DNA from: an uncultured Eubacteriales bacterium
GTDB taxonomy: Bacteria; Bacillota; Clostridia; Oscillospirales; QAKW01
Length of the DNA: 7,877 bases
Reading direction: 5' to 3'
Assembly (NCBI GenBank): GCA_934378025.1
Contig: CAKRPM010000055.1
Location: 1-7,877 of the forward strand
Shown here: positions 1-5,891 of the stretch, piece by piece
Position numbering within the stretch: position 1 is the stretch's first letter
Layout of the letters: the number at the start of each line of letters is the position of its first letter
Program-made: the position numbers and the translations under genes
The notes under the pieces: generated by a model
The model's input: the letters and a program-made list of their open reading frames with translations, nothing else
What the model was told of the DNA's origin: nothing
Database searches by the model: none

Positions 1-1695
1 CACCACAACGGTGTAGTACCCCTCGTAGACGACCATGCCGGGGCGCGCGCCCGTCGGCTTTTTGACGTGCGACACCGGGCAGTAGTCCACGCTGACTTTG
101 CCCGACTGTTTGCCCTTGGAATAGTACGCCGCCAGGCTTGCCGCCTGCAGCAGTGTACGGTCGGGCAGTGCCTCCAGCGGGGTGCCGCCGGTCACCAATA
201 AGACGTGGGATCCGTGGATGTCTTTGGTGTGCAGCCAAATGTCGGCACGGCGGCTGAGGCGCACCGTGAGATAATCATTTTGCAAATTGTTTTTGCCGAC
301 CAAAACGGTATATCCGTCATCGGTCACAAAACGGCGGGGGTGGGACAAATCGGGCGCCTTGGTCTGCTTGGCGCCGCGTTTTTTCAAAAGCCCCGCGCCG
401 ATCAGCTCGCTGCGAATGGCTTCAATATCCGCTTCGTTTTCCGCGTCGCACAGCGCGCTGAGCACGCTTTCAAGATATTCCAGCATCTGCGCGTCCTTTT
501 TCAGCAGCTCGGCGATGACCGTGCGGCCGTTTTTTGCCTTGGTATATTTTTTAAAATAGGCCGCGGCGTTGGCCGAGGCGGATTTTTCGGGGGAAAGCGG
601 AATGGTAATTTCGGGCAGCGCGGGATCATAATAATCCGTGGTGACCAGCGCGCGCTGTCCGGGGGCCACTCTGTGCGCCTCGGATTGCAGCAGCGTGCCG
701 TATTTTTGATAAATGTCAGCTTTGCGGCTGCTTTCCAGCTCCTTTTCCCGTACGTGCATGGTGCGGCGAATCCGCGCCTCGGTACGCGTGAGAAATGTCA
801 AAAGATCGCTCGATTTTTGGCGCAGCCGATGCGCCTGGGCGCTTTTGGTATAATATTCCTCCAAAAGTGCCGAGGGGGTGTCGAAAAACAGGATGCGCAC
901 GCAATCTCCGTATTGCCGCAACGGCAGAAAGGAAAAATCGATGTTTTTGCCGTCGGCAATGTTTTGCACAATACATCCCGCCCAAACGCCGTTTCGGATG
1001 TCCGAGACAATGCGGCGGATGTCCGCCGTCATGGCGTTTTGCAGGGTGGGGGTCAAGGCGTCGTGCTGACCGAGCGTGCGATGGCAAATTTCGCGCGCCA
1101 CCACGGGGGAAATGCCCGCAAACGCGTCCATCAACTGCTCGGCGGGCTCCTTTTCGGCCGACATCGGCGGCAGGCCGTTAAAATCCATAAAATCGGTTTT
1201 ATCGCGGCGCGGCGGCATTTCATAATACAGCCCCGGCAAGATTTGCCGATGGCGGGTCATGGTAAAATCCACATGCTTGGCCGCGTCCAGAATTTTTTGA
1301 TGTTCGTCCAGCAAAATGATGTTGGACGTTCTGCCCATAATTTCCAATAAAAGGGTGCGCTCGACCGGTTCGAAAAAATCATTTTTTCCCTGAAAACGCA
1401 GGGTAATGACCCGCTCGAACGTCGGCATTTCCACCCGCTCCAGCCGCGCGCCGGCCAAATGCTTGCGCAGTACCATGCAAAAGCCGGGGGGCGTTTTCGG
1501 ATTTTCGGCGGCACGCTCGGTCAAATGAATACGTGCCGCATTTGGCGAACAGGAAATCATAACGCGCTTTTTGCCGCGAAAATGCAGCATGACCTCATCC
1601 TTGGAGGGCTGGTAGATTTTGTCCACCGTGCTGCCCGCCAGGGTTTCGTTGAGTTGACGCGTAATATAAGTTAAAAATGCGGCGTCCAGTGCCAT
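1..1695 (-). CDS. rqcH: Ribosome quality control factor RqcH (NFACT family), 3' end cut by window
   Basis: Bacterial homologue of Rqc2/NEMF. It binds 50S subunits blocked by peptidyl-tRNA and recruits tRNA-Ala to add C-terminal alanine tails that mark the nascent chain for proteolysis. In older annotations it is called a fibronectin-binding protein (YloA, PavA, Fbp54). The 565 codons in the window are open from the ATG at 1695 to the edge. Visible parts: NFACT-N at about residues 1-170 (RKHL at 77-80, EIMGRTSNIILLD at 118-130), a helix-hairpin-helix-like stretch around 180-210, charged helical segments expected to form the coiled coil at about 280-430, and NFACT-R (DUF814) from about 455 with IWLHTKDIHGSHV at 486-498. 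B. subtilis RqcH is about 570 residues, so only a short tail should be missing. GGAG at 1703-1706 lies 7 bases before the ATG. It is the last visible gene of the trmK-nif3-rqcH operon, 14 bases after the nif3 stop. The Asp-Arg pair needed for tRNA-Ala binding in B. subtilis appears as Glu94-Arg95. Confidence 0.95.
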   Translation of the reverse strand, partial: MALDAAFLTYITRQLNETLAGSTVDKIYQPSKDEVMLHFRGKKRVMISCSPNAARIHLTERAAENPKTPPGFCMVLRKHLAGARLERVEMPTFERVITLRFQGKNDFFEPVERTLLLEIMGRTSNIILLDEHQKILDAAKHVDFTMTRHRQILPGLYYEMPPRRDKTDFMDFNGLPPMSAEKEPAEQLMDAFAGISPVVAREICHRTLGQHDALTPTLQNAMTADIRRIVSDIRNGVWAGCIVQNIADGKNIDFSFLPLRQYGDCVRILFFDTPSALLEEYYTKSAQAHRLRQKSSDLLTFLTRTEARIRRTMHVREKELESSRKADIYQKYGTLLQSEAHRVAPGQRALVTTDYYDPALPEITIPLSPEKSASANAAAYFKKYTKAKNGRTVIAELLKKDAQMLEYLESVLSALCDAENEADIEAIRSELIGAGLLKKRGAKQTKAPDLSHPRRFVTDDGYTVLVGKNNLQNDYLTVRLSRRADIWLHTKDIHGSHVLLVTGGTPLEALPDRTLLQAASLAAYYSKGKQSGKVSVDYCPVSHVKKPTGARPGMVVYEGYYTVVV

Positions 1696-1709
1696 GAAAA
1701 AGCTCCTTT

Positions 1710-2465
1710 TCAGATCTGCCCGATCGGGCTGTTGACAATGTTTAGTATGCTTTTAACGTCGGGCAGCTTTTTTTGCAGTACGGGCAAAATGATTTGCTCG
1801 GTTTCAAAATGCCCCAGATCGATCAGGTTAATGCCCCATTCCCGCGCTTCCATATAGGCGGAGTATTTGACATCCCCCGTAATCAGCGTATCAGCGCCCG
1901 CTTGCAGCGCCTGCACCATGCAGGAAGCGCCCGAACCGCTGACCCACGCCAGATTTTCAAAGCGATCGTTGACAAAGCAAAAACGGGCATGCGTGTTCAA
2001 AACGCGTTCGGCATGGGTCAAAAACGCCGTACGGTTTTCAAAAGAATGTCCTCCCAGCCGTCCGAGCATGCCGCCGTTGGGCGTGGGGCAGAAGCCGCCG
2101 GTGGTGCGCAGCTGCAGCAGCTGCCCCAGCGTATCGTTAATCCCGCCCGGGCAGGCGTCCAGATTGGTGTGCGCCGAAAGAATGTTCAGCCCGTTTTGCA
2201 CGGCAAAGCGCACCTTGCGGCCGAACGGTGTGTCGTCGGTGACGCGCTTTTCGCCCTCAAAAAAGAAGGGATGATGGCTGACAATCGTGTTGCAGCCGGC
2301 CGCCAATGCGGCCTTAAGCGCGGGAAAATCGGCGTCCAGCGTGAGCAGCACACCGGTCACCGTTTCCTCGGCGTTGCCGACCAGCAGCCCCGAATTATCC
2401 CATTCCATCGCCAGGGAAAAGGGGGCAAACGCATCCAGCGCATGGTAGATCTCCTGTACGTTCAT
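1710..2465 (-). CDS. NIF3 family dinuclear-metal protein (YbgI/YqfO type)
   Basis: NIF3/DUF34 family protein of 251 residues. Family members form toroidal hexamers with a two-metal site in each subunit. A GTP cyclohydrolase I type 2 label is common in databases, but the true reaction is unsettled. The metal ligands can be placed: SHHPFFF with His64-His65, AHTNLD with Asp103, and GHFETE with His219 and Glu223. Other family marks are DNSGLLVG at 23-30, RLGGHSF at 136-142 and TGDVKYS at 196-202. The length matches the short E. coli YbgI form (about 247 residues). B. subtilis YqfO is about 370 residues because of an inserted PII-like domain, which is absent here. The ATG (2463-2465) overlaps the trmK TGA as ATGA, so translational coupling is likely; an AAAGGA-type site lies about 10 bases upstream. 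Pairing with trmK is a widespread Bacillota arrangement, usually downstream of sigA, which is not present here. Confidence 0.93.
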   Translation of the reverse strand: MNVQEIYHALDAFAPFSLAMEWDNSGLLVGNAEETVTGVLLTLDADFPALKAALAAGCNTIVSHHPFFFEGEKRVTDDTPFGRKVRFAVQNGLNILSAHTNLDACPGGINDTLGQLLQLRTTGGFCPTPNGGMLGRLGGHSFENRTAFLTHAERVLNTHARFCFVNDRFENLAWVSGSGASCMVQALQAGADTLITGDVKYSAYMEAREWGINLIDLGHFETEQIILPVLQKKLPDVKSILNIVNSPIGQI

Positions 2466-3172
2466 ATCGTTGGTTTCCTTTCTGATGTTCGGGCGGTTTG
2501 CGCCAAAATTTCGTCAATTTGCGCCAGGCGGCGTTCCGCCTCGGCAAGGCGCGCCCGATCGGGTTCTGCCGCAGACAAAAGCCCCGCGCGCTGTTTTTCA
2601 AAACGCGCCCGCCGATCGGCGATCCAATCGTCAAACAGCGGGTCGTTTACCAAGGAAACATAAGGGTTTTCGGGGATTTCGGCCGTGGGATCATACACGG
2701 CGCGGATCACTATGTAAAGCTTATCACCTTCACGGGCAATGCGCTCCGCTTGGGTGACAAATCCGCCCGCGCGCAAGTCGTCTTTCAGTTCAAAAACAGC
2801 CGTCATGGGCTGCAGCAGCAGCGGGATGCGCCGCTCTTTTAAAAACGGGGCGCGGTGAATGATATCGGCAATCAGCAGTCCGCCCATGCCGGCGATGATC
2901 ACCGCGTCGGTTTGCCGCAGAACGGTTTCGGGCAGTGCGTCCAGTCCGTCGGAAAGATACAGTGAAATGTCGTTTCCGTAACCGTACCGCTCGGCGTTGC
3001 GCCGCGCCGCGTCCAACGGCCCCGGGCGAACGTCCGAGGCAAAGGCCCGACGGATTTTCCCCTGTTGCAGGGCAAAAACGGGCAGATAGCAATGATCGGT
3101 GCCCACGTCCAGCGGGGTGCAGCCCTCGGGCAGCATGGAAAAAACGGTATACAGCCGTTGGCTCAGCTCCAT
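2462..3172 (-). CDS. trmK: tRNA (adenine(22)-N(1))-methyltransferase TrmK
   Basis: SAM-dependent enzyme that methylates N1 of adenine 22 in the D-loop region of bacterial tRNAs (B. subtilis YqfN/TrmK family), acting in the cytoplasm. The 236-residue protein shows a class I methyltransferase fold at the N-terminus: the SAM-binding motif I DVGTDHCYLP at 22-31, an acidic residue in FASDVRPGPL at 44-53 for the ribose, SDGLDAL at 74-80, and the family motif AVIIAGMGG at 90-98. The C-terminal part (about 183-225) is rich in Arg, Glu and Ala, and fits the helical coiled-coil tRNA-binding domain of TrmK. GGAGG lies 7 bases before the ATG at 3170-3172. It is the first gene of an operon with the NIF3 gene (4-base overlap) and rqcH. 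I see no convincing sigma-A promoter in the roughly 80 bases between the upstream terminator and the start, so the operon may depend on a weak promoter or on read-through from the DUF1858 gene. Confidence 0.95.
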   Translation of the reverse strand: MELSQRLYTVFSMLPEGCTPLDVGTDHCYLPVFALQQGKIRRAFASDVRPGPLDAARRNAERYGYGNDISLYLSDGLDALPETVLRQTDAVIIAGMGGLLIADIIHRAPFLKERRIPLLLQPMTAVFELKDDLRAGGFVTQAERIAREGDKLYIVIRAVYDPTAEIPENPYVSLVNDPLFDDWIADRRARFEKQRAGLLSAAEPDRARLAEAERRLAQIDEILAQTARTSERKPTI

Positions 3173-3252
3173 AACAAGCCTCCTTTTAAAAGAAAATTCA
3201 TATTCAAAAAAGCGGGTCGAAAGCGCCGTACTTTACCCTTTCCGAACAAAGA

Positions 3253-3283
3253 GGGCTGTAAAAAAACTCGTTTTTTACAGCCC
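3253..3283 (-). terminator. Hairpin terminator after the DUF1858 gene
   Basis: A perfect 13-bp inverted repeat (3253-3265 pairing with 3271-3283) has a 5-base loop. On the minus strand the stem begins GGGCTGTAAAAAA and closes with TTTTTTACAGCCC. It is followed by TCTTTGTT, which is U-rich but not a clean U-tract. It lies 18 bases after the DUF1858 stop codon, the expected place for its terminator. About half of the stem is A-U pairs, so strength is uncertain and some read-through into trmK is possible. Confidence 0.7.
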
Positions 3284-3301
3284 CGATTTGCTTTTACAAT
3301 C

Positions 3302-3496
3302 TTATTCGGCAAGAAACGCGTTGATTTTCTCCAGCAACGTGTCAACATCCTCGCCGTGCACGGCGCAGGCTTGCTCAATGGTTTCTCCTCTGGCCGAGGG
3401 GCAACCCAGGCAGTGCATACCGATTTCGATAAAAAAGGGCGCGGTCTCCGGATTTTGATCCAAAACGTCCGCGATAATTGTATCTTTTGTGACCAT
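3302..3496 (-). CDS. DUF1858 domain protein (hybrid-cluster-protein-associated redox disulfide type)
   Basis: A 64-residue protein that is one DUF1858 domain of the TIGR03980 type, named for association with the hybrid-cluster (prismane) protein. The signature is GMHCLGCPSA at 26-35, with the CxxC pair Cys29 and Cys32, then GETIEQACAVHG at 37-48 with a third cysteine, Cys44. Family members are small and soluble; a redox-disulfide or metal role is presumed from the CxxC but not established. The start is the ATG at 3494-3496, chosen because AGGAGG (3505-3510) lies 8 bases upstream. Reading further upstream would run through the promoter. The gene is monocistronic by appearance, with its own promoter (3527-3555) and terminator (3253-3283), and is divergent from the FemABX gene. 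No hybrid-cluster protein gene is in the window, so the usual partner is not seen here. Confidence 0.9.
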   Translation of the reverse strand: MVTKDTIIADVLDQNPETAPFFIEIGMHCLGCPSARGETIEQACAVHGEDVDTLLEKINAFLAE

Positions 3497-3504
3497 GATT
3501 TTTT

Positions 3505-3510
3505 CCTCCT
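3505..3510 (-). promoter_or_regulatory. Ribosome binding site fixing the DUF1858 start
   Basis: AGGAGG on the minus strand lies 8 bases before the ATG at 3496. This near-perfect site selects the short 64-residue product over an in-frame extension to 3574. Confidence 0.85.
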
Positions 3511-3526
3511 TACATGATTTGCTACT

Positions 3527-3555
3527 ATTATACACAATCCCGCCCCGTTTTTCAA
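3527..3555 (-). promoter_or_regulatory. Sigma-A-type promoter for the DUF1858 gene
   Basis: On the minus strand, TTGAAA (3550-3555) and TATAAT (3527-3532) are separated by exactly 17 bases. The -10 is a perfect consensus and the -35 matches 4 of 6 positions, with an A/T-rich stretch upstream. The -10 lies about 30 bases before the DUF1858 start codon. Confidence 0.85.
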
Positions 3556-3570
3556 TATTTTTTTGAAAAA
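3548..3570. repeat. Inverted repeat between divergent promoters (possible operator)
   Basis: TTTTTCAA (3548-3555) and TTGAAAAA (3563-3570) form a perfect 8-bp inverted repeat with a 7-base A/T spacer. It covers the -35 of the DUF1858 promoter and ends 11 bases before the -35 of the FemABX promoter. It could be an operator acting on one or both genes. It is also A/T-rich enough to arise by chance or to act only as an UP-like element. Confidence 0.35.
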
Positions 3571-3581
3571 ACAAAATTTGG

Positions 3582-3610
3582 TGGACAAGCGCCGAAAATG
3601 ATTGTATAAT
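3582..3610 (+). promoter_or_regulatory. Sigma-A-type promoter for the FemABX-alr-like-holB-ricT operon
   Basis: TGGACA (3582-3587) and TATAAT (3605-3610) are separated by 17 bases, with a perfect -10 and a -35 matching 5 of 6 positions of TTGACA. It points away from the DUF1858 promoter, and the two -35 boxes are 26 bases apart. It sits 37 bases before the TTG start of the FemABX gene. Confidence 0.85.
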
Positions 3611-3632
3611 AACTATATATGTTTACAAAAAA

Positions 3633-3637
3633 GGGAG
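3633..3637 (+). promoter_or_regulatory. Ribosome binding site supporting the TTG start of the FemABX gene
   Basis: GGGAG lies 10 bases before TTG at 3648-3650. The spacing is slightly long. No ATG or GTG near this site is in frame. Confidence 0.7.
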
Positions 3638-3647
3638 CGAAAAAAAT

Positions 3648-4712
3648 TTGGAATTTTTGGATATAAACAATGCGGCGGCGGTCGCGGAATACGAGGCGTT
3701 TAATCAAAGCTGTCCCAAGGGGCATTTTGCCCAGTCGGTCGGCTGGGGCAAACTGAAAAAGGAGTGGCATTTCGAGGGCATTATTTCTCGCGGGCAAGAC
3801 GGGAAAATCAACGGAATTATGTCCGTTTTAATTCGGAAGATGCCCATGCTGCCCACCTCGCTGATGTACGCGCCGCGCGGACCGGTGTGCGACGTGCATG
3901 ACAAGGCGGTGCTGAAAACGCTGGTGGACGGCGCGGCGCAGCTGAGCCGTAAATACGGCGCCTACGCGCTGAAAATGGATTCGGACGTGGAAAGCGACGA
4001 TCGGATCTATCTGGACATTATGCACTCCCTGGGCTTTACGCTGCCGAAGGACACCAAAAATTTTGAGGGGATTCAGCCGCGCTATGTTTTCCGTTTGCCG
4101 CTGGAGGGCAGAAACGAAGAACAGCTGCTGGCCTCCTTTGAGCAAAAAACGCGCTATAATATCCGTCTGGCCGCCCGAAAAGGGGTTCAGGTTCGCCTGG
4201 ACGACGGCAGTGCGCTGCACGATTTTTATAATATTATGTTGGAAACCGGCGTGCGGGACAATTTTGTCATCCGTACCGAGGCGTATTTTAAACGGCTGAT
4301 GGACTGTCTGGGGGACAGCGCGCGGCTGTATATGGCCTACAAGGACGATCAGCCCATTGCCGGGACGCTGGCCATCGGCTACGGCAATAAGGTGTGGTAT
4401 CTCTACGGTGCCTCCTCCAACGAACACCGCAATTTGATGCCCAATTATCTTTTGCAGTTTGAAATGATCAAATGGGCGGTCGAGCGCGGCGCGGAGATTT
4501 ATGATTTCCGCGGCGTATCGGGCGATGTGACGCCGGACAATCCGCTGTACGGACTGTATCGTTTCAAAAAAGGCTTCAACGGCAAGTTCACCGAGTTTTG
4601 CGGTGAGCTGAATTTGGTATATCATCCGGTCAAAATGTTTGCGGCGGAAAAGGGGCAAAAGCTGTACAGAAAAATCAATCATATCCGCTTTAATCTGAAA
4701 AACAAGCGGTAG
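3648..4712 (+). CDS. FemABX family peptidoglycan bridge aminoacyltransferase
   Basis: This family uses aminoacyl-tRNA to attach amino acids to the stem-peptide lysine or other diamino acid of lipid II or its precursors, building the interpeptide bridge at the inner face of the membrane. The 354-residue protein has the double GNAT-like layout: an N-terminal half with GHFAQSVGWGKLKKEW at 25-40 and YAPRGPVCD at 74-82, then KTRYNIRLAARKGV at 167-180, and a C-terminal half with LYMAYKDDQPIAGTLAIGYG at 227-246, WYLYGASS at 250-257, NYLLQFEMIKWA at 266-277 and YRFKKGFNGKF at 304-314. The long coiled-coil arm of staphylococcal FemA/B is absent, so it resembles the compact FemX type (about 335 residues in Weissella). 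No signal peptide or membrane segment is seen. The start is TTG at 3648, with GGGAG 10 bases upstream. The next gene is an alanine-racemase-like protein 64 bases downstream. The transferred amino acid cannot be read from the sequence. Confidence 0.93.
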   Translation: MEFLDINNAAAVAEYEAFNQSCPKGHFAQSVGWGKLKKEWHFEGIISRGQDGKINGIMSVLIRKMPMLPTSLMYAPRGPVCDVHDKAVLKTLVDGAAQLSRKYGAYALKMDSDVESDDRIYLDIMHSLGFTLPKDTKNFEGIQPRYVFRLPLEGRNEEQLLASFEQKTRYNIRLAARKGVQVRLDDGSALHDFYNIMLETGVRDNFVIRTEAYFKRLMDCLGDSARLYMAYKDDQPIAGTLAIGYGNKVWYLYGASSNEHRNLMPNYLLQFEMIKWAVERGAEIYDFRGVSGDVTPDNPLYGLYRFKKGFNGKFTEFCGELNLVYHPVKMFAAEKGQKLYRKINHIRFNLKNKR

Positions 4713-4722
4713 GATCGGTCAA

Positions 4723-4753
4723 ACACAAGCGCGGGATGAAAAAACGTTTGTGT
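4723..4753 (+). other. Hairpin before the alanine-racemase-like gene
   Basis: ACACAAGCG (4723-4731) can pair with CGTTTGTGT (4745-4753) over 9 positions including one G-U, around a 13-base loop containing AAAAAA. It fills the gap between the FemABX stop and the ribosome binding site at 4767. There is no U-run after the stem, so it is not a standard terminator. It may affect RNA processing or translation of the downstream gene, or be incidental. Confidence 0.35.
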
Positions 4754-4766
4754 CGATGAGCGGATC

Positions 4767-4771
4767 GGAGG
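4767..4771 (+). promoter_or_regulatory. Ribosome binding site fixing the start of the alanine-racemase-like gene
   Basis: GGAGG lies 5 bases before the ATG at 4777. Two earlier in-frame starts (GTG at 4750, ATG at 4756) lie upstream of this site and would translate through it, so 4777 is preferred. Confidence 0.8.
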
Positions 4772-4776
4772 AAAAG

Positions 4777-5862
4777 ATGACATATTATGAGGTGAATTTA
4801 TCCGACGTTGCGGAAAATTATAAAACCGTCGCCGCCCAAACGACGGCGCTGGTGGTGCCCATGCTGAAAGCGGACGCCTACGGTCTGGGGGCGCAGGCGG
4901 TGCGGGATCGGCTGATGGACGAGGGGGTTCATACGTTTGCCGTTTCCCGCCCGGAAGAGGCGCTGGCGCTGGAAAAAGAGGGCGTCGAGATTTGGTGCCT
5001 GGCCTGCTGCCGGGACAAAGCGACCTTGGAGACGATGGTTGATCACGGCTTTTCGGTTGCCGTGGATTCGTTGGAGCAATGCCGGATGTTGTCCGATATA
5101 GCGCAAGAAAAAGAAAAAAAGGTGCGCGTACACGTTGCGATTGATACCGGTTTCGGCCGCTTCGGATTTGCGCCGTCGGCGGTGGAGGACATTGCCAAGG
5201 CCATGCAATTGCCGGGGCTGGAGGCACAGGGGATTTATTCGCATTTGGCGGCGGCCTTTTTCCCCAAAGACCGTTTTGCCGATCGGCAGCTGGAGATTTT
5301 TCAGCAAACCGTGCAGGCACTTGCTGAAAAGGATATTCGCTTTACAGTTGAGCATATTGCGGGCTCCAGCGCGTTTTTTCGGGATAAAAAATTCCATTTG
5401 GACGCCGTTCGCATCGGTTCGGCACTCTGCGGAAGATTGCCCGTACCGTGTCAAACGCCGCTCAAACGCGTGGGGCATTTATACAGTGAAATTATCGATC
5501 TTAAAACGCTGGAAAAAGGGCACAATGTCGGGTACGGCAAGGTGTACCGCACATCAAAAAAGGTACGCACGGCCGTCTTGGCCGTGGGCAGTGCGGACGG
5601 CGTACAGATGAAAAAGGAGTATGACGCGTTTCGTTTTCGCGATTTTTGCCGTTATGCGCTGGCACTTTGCAAGCTCTTTTTCAAGAGGGACAAGCGGATG
5701 CGTGTGCGCCTGCCGCAGGGGAGTGCGCCGGTGCTCGGCCGTGTGGCATTGACCACGATGGTCATTGATGTGTCGGGGCTGGAGTGTGCGATCGGCGATC
5801 GGGCGGAAATCCCCATTTCCCCGTTACAGGTGGGACGGCATATTGAACGCAGATATCTTTAA
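4777..5862 (+). CDS. Alanine-racemase-like PLP protein with altered catalytic residues
   Basis: Fold-type III PLP protein of 361 residues, close to the usual alanine racemase length (about 370-390). The N-terminal barrel motifs are kept: YYEVNLSDVAENY at 3-15, the PLP lysine Lys31 with Tyr35 in LKADAYGLG (30-38), IDTGFGRFGF at 122-131 (Arg128), GIYSHLAAA at 152-160 (His156), HIAGSS at 193-198, and VRIGSALCG at 211-219 with the pyridine-contacting arginine Arg212. The C-terminal domain has VGYGKVYRT at 251-259, but GYADG, which carries the second catalytic base (Tyr265 of the Geobacillus enzyme), is GSADG here (Ser272). The Met-Asp of GRVxMD is replaced by Leu-Thr in GRVALTT (321-327), and the tyrosine near the C-terminus is not evident. 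It therefore belongs to the racemase family but may not racemise alanine by the known two-base mechanism. It sits between a FemABX ligase (64 bases upstream) and holB (29 bases downstream), so a cell-wall role is inferred. I give no gene symbol because alr would imply activity. Confidence 0.85.
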   Translation: MTYYEVNLSDVAENYKTVAAQTTALVVPMLKADAYGLGAQAVRDRLMDEGVHTFAVSRPEEALALEKEGVEIWCLACCRDKATLETMVDHGFSVAVDSLEQCRMLSDIAQEKEKKVRVHVAIDTGFGRFGFAPSAVEDIAKAMQLPGLEAQGIYSHLAAAFFPKDRFADRQLEIFQQTVQALAEKDIRFTVEHIAGSSAFFRDKKFHLDAVRIGSALCGRLPVPCQTPLKRVGHLYSEIIDLKTLEKGHNVGYGKVYRTSKKVRTAVLAVGSADGVQMKKEYDAFRFRDFCRYALALCKLFFKRDKRMRVRLPQGSAPVLGRVALTTMVIDVSGLECAIGDRAEIPISPLQVGRHIERRYL

Positions 5863-5891
5863 AGCCAAAAACATACAAAGGAGAACCATCA

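Noticed and set aside
205..1350. Long plus-strand open frame of 381 codons
   Set aside because: It is antisense to the well-supported rqcH, has no family-like motifs and no ribosome binding site that stands out. GC-rich third positions create such shadow frames.
1773..2663. Plus-strand open frame of 296 codons
   Set aside because: It lies antisense across nif3 and trmK, which both have clear motifs. The translation is rich in Arg, Gln and Gly without recognisable domains.
3497..3574. N-terminal extension of the DUF1858 protein by 26 residues
   Set aside because: The extension would include the perfect -10 box at 3527-3532, so it is upstream of or at the transcript start. The ATG at 3496 has a strong ribosome binding site and matches the family length.
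3828..4682. Minus-strand open frame of 284 codons
   Set aside because: It is antisense to the FemABX gene, which has full-length family motifs and its own promoter.
4750..4776. Earlier starts (GTG 4750, ATG 4756) for the alanine-racemase-like gene
   Set aside because: They lie upstream of the GGAGG at 4767-4771 and overlap a hairpin. The ATG at 4777 begins where the family homology begins.
4679..5478. Minus-strand open frames of 213 and 226 codons
   Set aside because: Both are shadows of the alanine-racemase-like gene. One is Pro/Arg-rich low-complexity, as expected from a wrong frame.
5590..5592. Calling the alanine-racemase-like gene a pseudogene
   Set aside because: The frame is intact for 361 codons with a good ribosome binding site and most barrel residues kept, so altered function is more likely than decay.
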